From Porogramme epimiltina (lineage: Eukaryota; Basidiomycota; Agaricomycetes; Polyporales; Polyporaceae), in the NCBI GenBank assembly GCA_900155495.1, contig FTLJ01000415.1, positions 24,603 through 88,602 on the forward strand: DNA of 64,000 nucleotides, written 5' to 3'. The position numbers and the translations under genes were made by a program. This document shows positions 56,051 to 64,000 of the stretch, piece by piece. Below the pieces are notes generated by a model, which saw nothing but the letters and a program-made list of their open reading frames with translations, made no database searches and was not told the DNA's origin. How positions within the stretch are numbered: the first letter of the stretch is position 1; each line of letters begins with the position of its first letter.

Positions 56051-56859
56051 GCATTCCACTTCCAGGTATAGAATCACGAGGCTTTTCCCGACCTATTGGA
56101 GAGCGTGTGTGTTCTGCTCCCGGGTCGAGGCTTTTCTGCGTCCACTACCGTGGCCGGGCCGACTGCGCACCCGCTCCTGTAGATCTCATGCTGACTGCTA
56201 GGGTTCTGTGTCACCCCACATGCCGTTTTTGAATATACTCAACTTCTCGAGATGCCGATTGCGTCAGAATGTGCCCTGAAAATGGCTACCGTGGGTGGTT
56301 TTACAGTCATCTGCGTACCTCAGACACCCCCGCATGTTGCCGGACCAGGCAGCCGGGGACAGCTTGAAAGTTGCCGTCCTCCGGCTGTTTACTGATAGGC
56401 CCGAGAACAGCGTTTAAGCATCGCGATAATCGAGCCAAGCAAGTTTGGAAGCCTCCATCGGTCTGTTCCCTACAAAAGCCATGATGTGAGTAGCCATATG
56501 TGCCCGATGAAGTCTCACATTCGCGGATCCGTTCGACCAATGTGGGATCGGGGAGTTCCACGCCCAAAGTTGCTACTACATTTCGGTCTTGTTGCGCTCA
56601 CGCGTATGGGATTCGCATTCAGCACGCCAAGTACGTTCCCAAACACCGTCCGTTGAGCCCGCGGCTCGTAGTTTGCCTCAGGTCCCGTTGTGCTACCACT
56701 GAATGATGTTTCGCACAGAGCCGTTTGAGGGTACGTACTGGTGGCGGAACTTCGGATCCCCTTCCGCCTGCAGGTGCTATAAATCCTACTCCTTGCGAAA
56801 CATGGCTGGCCAGTCTGGCCGTAGGCACCTACTCCAGCACCCACCCCTCTAGGACCAGG
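56051..56859. other. Intergenic with the glyoxal oxidase promoter
   Basis: 809 bp without a gene. TATAAAT at 56778-56784, 76 bp before the ATG at 56860, is a clear core promoter for the oxidase. Confidence 0.65.
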
Positions 56860-58718
56860 ATGAAGCTCTCCACTTTCTCGCTCGCTTTCCTCGCATCCCT
56901 CGCCACCGCGGCGCCTTCTGCGCCCGGATGGAAGTTCAACCTCATGAAGGAAACGTCGGGCATAGTTGCTCTCGAATCTATTGTCGTCTCTCCGACTCTC
57001 GTCGTGTTTTTCGACCGCGCGTCGAACGACCCGCTTCAGGTCAACAATCACTCAGCATGGGGCGCGCTCTGGAACCTCGAGACAAGCACCGTGCAGCCGC
57101 TCAATGTACTCACAAACTCGTTCTGTGCGAGCGGCGCATTGCTCAGCAACGGCACTATGGTAAGTCTTTCGAACTACCGTGCGGGCATTTGCGGCTTTAA
57201 CCTGCAATCGACAATCCCAGGCGAGTATTGGGGGCGACCCGCGTGGCTTCGTGGGGAACCCCGCGATCCAACCCGGGAACCAGGCTATTCGCATCTTCGA
57301 GCCGTGCGCATCGCCTACCGGTGAGGGCTGTACGGTATTTGAGGACCCTGCAACCCTGCACCTGCTCGCAAAGCGCTGGTATCCGACCGCCATCCGCATC
57401 TTCGACGGCAGCTTGCTCATCGTCGGCGGAACACACGTCAACGCGGCTTTCTACAACGTCGACCCAGAGAACAGCTACGAGTTCTTCCCGCCGAAGGAGG
57501 ACACCGTGCGCCCGTCGGCGTTCTTGGAGCGTAGTTTGCCGTCGAACCTGTTCCCGCGGTGCGTGTCTTTGTTCCCACATCGGCTCCCGAGTGTCAAGCG
57601 CTCACTAGACATTCACCTCTCTTAGTGCATTCCAGCTGCCGGACGGCAAGGTGTTCATTGTGGCGAACAACCAGTCTATCATCTACGACATCGAGGAGAA
57701 CACCGAGACGATCCTCCCCGACATCCCAAACAACGTTCGCGTGACCAACCCCATCGATGGCTCCGCCATCCTCCTACCGCTCTCTCCTCCTGACTTTGTT
57801 CCCGAGGTTCTCGTCTGTGGTGGCACAGAGACAGACCCGATCGACCCTTCGCTGCTCTCTTCCCAGACACCGGCGACGTCCCAGTGCTCGCGCATCAAGC
57901 TCACGCCCGAGGGCATCAAGGAGGGCTGGCAGGTCGAGCACATGCTCGAGGGGCGCACGATGCCCGAGCTCGTGCACATCCCGAACGGCCAGGTTCTCAT
58001 CACCAACGGGGCCGGCTCTGGCTTCGCCGCCATCTCGCAGGTGCCGGACCCCGCGGGGAACTCGAACGCGGACCACGCCGTGCTCGTCCCTTCGATCTAC
58101 ACGCCGGACCTCCCGCTCGGGCACCGCATCACGAACGCGAGCATGCCGAACTCGGGCATCGCGCGCGTGTACCACTCGAGCGTCACGCTCACGCCGCAGG
58201 GCAACTTCCTCATCGCGGGCAGCAACCCGAACAACGACTTCAACAGCACGGTCGTCAAGTTCCAGAGCGAGCTGCGCGTGCAGACGCTCGACCCGCCGTT
58301 CATGTTCGTCGAGCGGCCGAGGATCCTGAACGCGCCCGCGAAGCTCGCGTTCGGCAAGACGTTCACCGTCCCCGTCTCCGTCCCGCGCGCGCTCAGCCTG
58401 CCCACGCAGAAGCTCCAAGGTGCGTCCCGCCGCTGCACGTTCCCCCGCCCGCCCGTCCGCGCGCGCGCTGACCGCACCCTCGCAGTCGCACTCATGGATC
58501 TCGGCTTCTCGTCCCACGCGTTCCACTCGAGCGCACGCCTCGTCTTCATGGACGCGCACCTCTCGGCCGACCGCAGGTCGCTCACGTTCACGACGCCGCC
58601 GAACGGCAAGGTGTACCCGCCGGGCCCCGCGACCATCTTCCTCACGATCGACAACGTCTCGAGCGAGGGCGCGTGGGTCATGATGGGCAGCGGGAACTCG
58701 CCGCCGACGCTCGAGTGA
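56860..58718 (+). CDS. Secreted copper-radical oxidase (glyoxal oxidase, AA5)
   Basis: Four exons (56860-57159, 57221-57558, 57626-58419, 58486-58718) give 554 aa. Signal peptide [20 protein letters not shown]. The radical-site cysteine is in [15 protein letters not shown] (C89), the cross-linked tyrosine in [10 protein letters not shown] (Y154), the axial tyrosine and histidine in [10 protein letters not shown], and the last copper histidine in [15 protein letters not shown]. The kelch-like beta-propeller middle ([27 protein letters not shown]) and C-terminal domain ([19 protein letters not shown]) complete the family. It oxidises aldehydes such as glyoxal or methylglyoxal and makes H2O2 for extracellular peroxidases in white-rot decay. 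A TATAAAT lies 76 bp upstream. Confidence 0.95.
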
Positions 58719-59506
58719 AGAAGGATGGGTAGGAGAGCGCGCGCTGCGGGCGCGAGGTGTCGGCCTCTCATGGGGCCTTCACCCCGGGCCAGAGCGGCCA
58801 AGAGATGTTGAACCTGCATACGTCCATACGAAGCCAGCTTTATGGTAGCATGCTGAATGCATGACGTAAACTGTGTGTGTTCTCCTCGGAGGCGAAGACA
58901 TTGCCCGCCTTCGGCGTCGGGACGGCTGTCCGACCTACAAATTCGCCCCTGGGCCCGCCGTCGAAACGTTTACCCGTCGGCGCGGCTGTCCGATTTGGGC
59001 TTAAGCGGATCATACACATGCCTGCGGCCTGCTCGAATGGCCGACTGCTGCCTCCGGTCTGCTCCGTGGAGGAGGAGCGAGACGGAGGGGCGGAGACCCG
59101 GCTCTTTCCCCACTCGGAGCGGGGGCCCGCGCGAGGGGCGTCGGGCGGGTTCGCGCAATAGAGTGTGACGTCATCCGGGCGCACCCGCCCGCTTCGTGAG
59201 GAAACCACCAAGCGAGGTGTGGATAGGCGATTGGAGGACGCTACGTAACTACCCAAGAAGAGCCACTATTATGGCAATACGAGCTGTAATTTACAACGAT
59301 AGATACTGTACGCGAGATGCTTGTGATACAGCGTGCCGGATCCCCCTATATACAGATTACAACGCCTCGCATCCTGGCGTGAGCGACGATATGGACGGAA
59401 AGAGGTGTAAGAGACGGACAAGAGAGAGAGAGAGAAAGAAAGGAGAGATCTATGCGCGTGCAGGCGGCGTGAGGCCGCCGGCACCCAATAAAGAACGAGC
59501 TGAAGT
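58719..59506. other. Convergent intergenic region with a purine tract
   Basis: 788 bp between the oxidase (+) and the transcription factor (-). No gene. A (GA)n run at 59421-59434 lies inside a longer purine tract up to about 59448. Confidence 0.6.
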
Positions 59507-59679
59507 CTAGAGTCCGTCAAACCGCTGCGGCGCCTGCATCCTGTAGCCCAGCCCAGACTGCCCGCTTCCCTGCCCGAACTGCTGCCGCAAGATCTGATCC
59601 ATGACGGCAATCTCGTCCGGGCTGAAGTCGAGCTGCAGCGACTGCGCGAGCTGGGACCCCTGGGCCTGCCCCGACCCGC

Positions 59680-59710
<31 letters not shown>

Positions 59711-62700
59711 TTGCTGTTGCTGGGACGATTGTGATTGCGATTGTGGCGGCTGCTGGGCCTGCGCCTGGACCTGCGCCTGGTGCAGCGACTGGCGCGGGTT
59801 GAACGGCGCGGCGGAGGGCGGGTCGATGTCGGGCGCCGCGAAGCCGCTCAGGTCGGGGATGCCGAGCACCATGTACGGCCGGTTCGAGAGCGGCTGGCCG
59901 CCCATGAGCCCGAGGTCCATGCCCGTCAGCCCAAAGTCCATGTCGACGTCGTCGTGCAGGCCCGCCATGCCCAGCGCGCCGCCGCCGCCGTTCCCGTTCG
60001 CGCCGCCGCCGAAGTGTGTACCGAAGATGGAGCCGGAGGCGGAGGAGGTGGCGGAGAGCGGGAGCGCGGGGAAGTCGCGGCTCGTGCTCGGCCACTCGGG
60101 CGAGTGCGAGCTCGCTGCGATCGTGTACCGGCACTGGTCCCGGAGCGCGTCGAGGCTGTTAATTGTGGTCGAGAGCGAGATGGCGTCGGCGTGGTCGGAG
60201 GCCGCGGACGAGGGCCCGGCGAGCCCGTTGCTCGTGCTCGCCGTCGGGCTGCCGCTGGGGTATGACGGGTAGCCGTTGTCGATCTCGCGCGGGGCCACGG
60301 GTGCGGGAGGGAGGAGGTCCTTGGGCTCGAGTGTGCGCATGAGGAGGCGAGGACGGAGTTGTTCGTGAAGGAGGTTGGAGAGGATCGTCGCGACTTCGTT
60401 TGCGCACTCGAAGGACTTGCCCGCGATGAGGAGGTAGCGGATGCACTGTTCTGCTTGTGTGAGCGCGCTTGTGAGCGCGACGCGACCGAGGCGGGGACCG
60501 GATGTCGCTTGGACGGCGGAGAGCACGAAGGACGTGCCGGCGCAGTAGACGACTTGCATGAGGGTGATAGGAATATAGCGTAATGAATAGCGTTCGTTCC
60601 AGATGCCGAGGAGAAGCATAATGTTGTCGCCAGCACGATTACACAGCTGGGGTTCCCCAATGTCAGAACAGTGGTAGCGTATCGGAATGAAGGCATACCT
60701 TGACGTGATCAATCTCGGGCCCTGAGCCTCCTGACCGCGTCTTCCGATAGAAGGGACGGTGAAGGAGGAGCAACAGCCACCAGTACGCCAAGTGCACCAT
60801 CAATCGATGGGGCAAGGCGTTAGGCCGGCTGGCGGCGGTGAGGTCGACTTCCGGAGCCAAAGAATCCTTCCAATTATTAAGTTGAATGCTGTTACGACAT
60901 GAGCATGACGAGGCCGTTGATCAAAGACAAAAATAGCTAACTCACTCTAGTTCGCTGACCATCTGCAGTGCGCCTTCTCGCTTCGATCCGGACCCTAGGC
61001 TGTTCCTAAGCACGCCAAGTCCTGCGTTAGTCCACGGTGCCCTGAATACCCCGCACACACAGGCACTCACACAAAGTCCATGATCTTGCGGGCGATGATC
61101 ATGAGATCGCAGGAGCACTCGAACGTCCGCACGAGGTTGCTCGGCTGTGGAGGCATCTTGCTGGGCGCCCAGTACCACGGGGTCTGGTCGATCTCGGTGC
61201 CCACGTAAGGCACCGGGAATGTTCGCTCCTTTACCGGCGGGGTCACGCAGCAATCGCGCCCGACGTAGAGCGACCAGAGCACGTCCTGCGAGAAGATCGT
61301 CCAGTAGCCCCAGTTGCGGTCGAGCATGTCTGCCTGGGTGATCAGCCCGGACTTGACCCACGGCGAGCAGTCAGTCCGGAGTCCGACTGGGGTGTAATAA
61401 TGTGAGCGGTGTGCCGACACGGACGGGGAGGACGGCACTTACGGGACTGGCTCATCCGCCCGGCCATGCCAAAGTACAGGTATGCCAGGCTCTGGTCGCC
61501 GCACACAGAGTGATACGCAGTGATCGTGCCGAGTGCGGTGACGAGGGCGACGGTCGGCTTCTGGCACTCGCTCTCGATGTAGCTCTTCGCGCGCTCTGCG
61601 AACATGTTCCGGTACCGTTGGCTCTTAAGGAGCGGGTCGTCCGAGTACGCCGTCGCGAGCGCGAGGACCGCGTTGTGCAGCATCGGGCTGTAGTGCGCGA
61701 GCTTCGGGGCCGGGGCGCTGGGCGGGATGCTCAGCGCGCGGTGCATGTCCCGCAGGAAGAGCTCGGGCACGATGCGGAGGCACCAGCACGTGAAGAACTT
61801 GAAGAGGAGGTCGAGGAGCCGGTCGTGCTCTGTGCGCGAGATCGGGACATCGGGCGGCAGGTAGCGCGACCAATCAAAGTACGCGGGCGGGATGGCGTGT
61901 GGGGCAGGTTCGGGGGAGGCAGACGGCTTCGCATCACTGGAGGCGGGCGAGGTGCGTGTGGCGCCGAGACGCCACACGGATGTGGGCCCGTGGTACTCGA
62001 GGTCTGCATCTTGGAGCTAAGAGGGACGTCAGTACGGAGCCGTTTCACAGGAAGCGAACGAAGCGAGATGAGCATGGGGATCGTCGGGCTCGGAATGCGT
62101 GCGGACGTGCCACCGAGATCGCAGCAGGAGACAGGCTCGACAACAGTTACCCTAAACCGGGGCCCGCGTACCCACCACCGTGCCCCGAGCGCTGGGCGGT
62201 CCGCTGGGACTCGCCGAGCATTGTGCGACATAAACACAAACCGGGGAGCGGGACGGCGGCGGCTGTGGAGCGTGCCCCAAGCTGAATTCGCCAGAAGACA
62301 GCTATCGTTGGCAAGAATCGCCGAGTTAGCCCGGCGGAACCCCGCTGCACGCCGCCCGCGCCCCTCGAGGGGATATCGCGCAGGAGTGCGCGGGGTTGTG
62401 TTGCCAGACGAGGGACGCTAGCGCGGCGTGGAACGTTCGTTTGACGTAGGGGGACAGGGCCCGCGCCACTAAACTTGGGCGCGGGGCAGGTGACAGCGCG
62501 GGGTGGGCAGACACGCCGGGCCCAGGGGCCCAATAAGCGCCCATATGCTCCGCCTGGTGACCCAGAGGAAAATGATGCGCGTCCCCATCGAGAGGGCGTA
62601 CCGCACCTTGCCAGCTTTGTAGCGCTGGGCTCGTGTTGCAATCACGGCGTGATCACAGCACACGCCGCAGCGAAAGGACAATGGGGGAGTGGGGCAAGAG

Positions 62701-63481
62701 GGGCCGAGAAGGAGCGAGAAGAGGGCTGCGAATGGGGGGCACTCACCACCAGATGTCGCGTAGGGGAAATGAGGTGATCTATGTCGGATTCGCTAGTCGA
62801 GTTTGCGTTCTCCTCCTCGTCCGTCGAGCTGGCGTTCGAAACCGTCCTGCGGGCCTCCGGGAGCTGCGAGGCGCTGGTGCCCTCTTCGGGGCCGTTGGAG
62901 GACGCGGCCGGGGAGAGCGCACCGTGGTTCTGGCGGCAGGAGTCGAGGTTCGACTGGAGGTCCTTTACTTTCGCCTCGAGTGCGCGGATGTAATTTTCTA
63001 GTGACTCAAAGTGTTGCTGGGTGCGCGCCTTCTTGGCCGTTTCTTTTCCCCAAGAGCACTATCGGGTGCGGGGCGCATATAATGACGCACATGGTCGCCG
63101 TGGATGCGTGGGAGAGACAAAAAGAGTGGAGAAGGGGCGGAAAGGATCGTGAGGGGGAGGGAGAAGAACGGGTCAGGGGGAAATGAGTGACAGAGGGTGT
63201 CAGGGAGGACGGGCGCACCTCTGAGGCTCGGCCAGCCTTCTCGCACGGGCCACAGACGGGGGTTCTGCCGTCGCACTTGCTCTTCCTGGGGAGGTGTGAT
63301 GGGTGAGCGACATATCCGGAGTGGGAGAAGAGGGCTTCGGGATGGGCGATGTGTGGGGGAATGTGGGGAAACAAGCGATAGCGCACCTCTTCCTGCAGTG
63401 GCTACATGCTTGTTTTGCGTATGTTCCTCGGCCTGATGGAACGACGGTATCAGGCCTTGCACGTTGCTTGGGCTCCTTCAT
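59507..63481 (-). CDS. Zn2Cys6 transcription factor with fungal-specific regulatory domain
   Basis: Eight exons (63481-63387, 63285-63219, 63058-62747, 62016-61443, 61386-61071, 61005-60946, 60888-60699, 60646-59507) give 917 aa. Residues 24-56 form the binuclear zinc cluster QACSHCRKRKSKCDG, VCGPCEKAGRASEC; introns split it twice. A coiled-coil dimerisation helix follows (ESLENYIRALEAKVKDL). The middle homology region starts at YHGPTSVWRL and includes FKFFTCWCLRIVPELF, GLRTDCSPWVKSGLI, LDRNWGYWTIFSQDVLWSLY and VGRDCCVTPP. The C-terminal 250 residues are low-complexity with 14 consecutive Gln and hydrophobic acidic ends, an activation-domain look. Nuclear regulator, targets unknown; the neighbours (glyoxal oxidase, GH43) make a wood-decay role possible but unproven. 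Intron 3 is 730 nt. Confidence 0.93.
59681..59722 (-). repeat. CAG/CAA repeat coding for 14 glutamines
   Basis: Fourteen uninterrupted Gln codons in the last exon of the transcription factor, mostly CAG with a few CAA. This is a trinucleotide tract prone to length change between strains. Confidence 0.95.
62017..62746 (-). other. Unusually long intron (730 nt) of the transcription factor
   Basis: Bounded by GTGAGT and CTCTTAG and phase 0 on both sides; excising it joins DHLISPTRHLV to LQDADLEYHGPTSVW. Other introns in the window are mostly 45-130 nt. The ORFs inside it show no family motif. It could hide an extra exon or a non-coding transcript; I see no direct sign of either. Confidence 0.6.
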
Positions 63482-64000
63482 GGGCGCGGCTGGGGAACGG
63501 AGCGGGGAACTCTGGATGTGGGGTATCCGGACAAGAGACGGAACGTGAGTCCGAGTCGGGGCGCAGCGCGGGCCAGGCTAAAGCGGACGGCGGAGCGAGA
63601 TAAGATAAGATGTGGACGGCCCATCTAATCTCGGTGCGCAAATCGAACGGGATCGATTCGCTCCAGAGGCGTCTCGGGTGCAGCCGACCGACCGCGGGCC
63701 TGGGCCGAGGCAGAGGGAGATGGGCGCCGATGGCCACGCCACGCCACGCCCGGAATCCAGCCCGAGCCTCAGGGGCGTCTGGCCAACCGAGGCTGCGCGG
63801 GCGCCTAGCGGGCGTCTCGCGAGTGCCACCGGAGGAAAATGGTGGCCGAGGGATGCCGGTCCGCTCTCCGCACGCACAAATTGCAAGATGGCGAGGAGAA
63901 TTCGACATCGACCGCAAATCGCCTCGCATGCGCACACGACGCCCGCAAATGCAGCCACCGCTCCCCCGCCTCTCTTCCCGCCCCCCACCTGTCCCTCATA
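63482..64000. other. 5' flank of the transcription factor
   Basis: 519 bp to the window end; overlapping shadow ORFs only. Presumably promoter sequence of the transcription factor gene. Confidence 0.5.

Noticed and set aside
57756..58559. Antisense and alternate-frame ORFs over the glyoxal oxidase
   Set aside because: Shadow frames of the AA5 gene with low-complexity Arg/Ser composition.
59421..59448. (GA)n purine tract considered as a mobile-element or telomere-like repeat
   Set aside because: Too short, no target-site duplication or terminal repeats; an ordinary microsatellite.

Overview
The window looks like nuclear DNA of a filamentous basidiomycete (Agaricomycetes; a wood-decay polypore-like fungus is my inference). 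The evidence is short GT-AG introns (mostly 45-70 nt) in almost every gene, high GC in coding exons, a protoilludene-synthase-type sesquiterpene cyclase, several P450s, a copper-radical (glyoxal) oxidase, and lineage-type F-box and MYND families. All gene models below were spliced by hand from the sequence. Exon junctions were chosen so that the reading frame and the family alignment both continue.

Left end (1-8 kb): the 3' part of a HET-domain gene, a 5'-truncated relic of an MFS sugar transporter, a small unknown gene, a complete MFS sugar transporter, and a complete NEDD8 gene with 4 introns.

Middle (9-30.5 kb): a spread-out oxidative/terpenoid neighbourhood. It holds P450-A, a class I sesquiterpene synthase, P450-B, an aryl-alcohol-dehydrogenase-type aldo-keto reductase, P450-C (a paralogue of B) and a NodB-fold polysaccharide deacetylase family hydrolase. 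Long gene-free, GC-rich stretches separate them. The gene content (cyclase, hydroxylases, NADPH oxidoreductase, hydrolase) is what a sesquiterpenoid pathway would need. Co-function is an inference.

30.9-49.5 kb: APN1-type AP endonuclease with an 8-nt micro-exon, two tandem paralogous F-box proteins with an internal C2H2-like motif, two intact MYND zinc-finger genes plus a third broken by a stop codon inside the finger, a coiled-coil protein, an ATG29-family autophagy protein, and an F-box protein of the LRR-like type.

49.7-64 kb: a secreted GH43 glycosidase, the septation-initiation protein Cdc14 (SIN component, not the phosphatase), a fumarylacetoacetate-hydrolase family enzyme transcribed divergently from it, a secreted glyoxal oxidase (AA5), and a large Zn2Cys6 transcription factor with a 14-glutamine run and a 730-nt intron. 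The GH43 and the glyoxal oxidase fit plant cell-wall decay. I recognised no tRNA, rRNA, CRISPR array or intact transposon.
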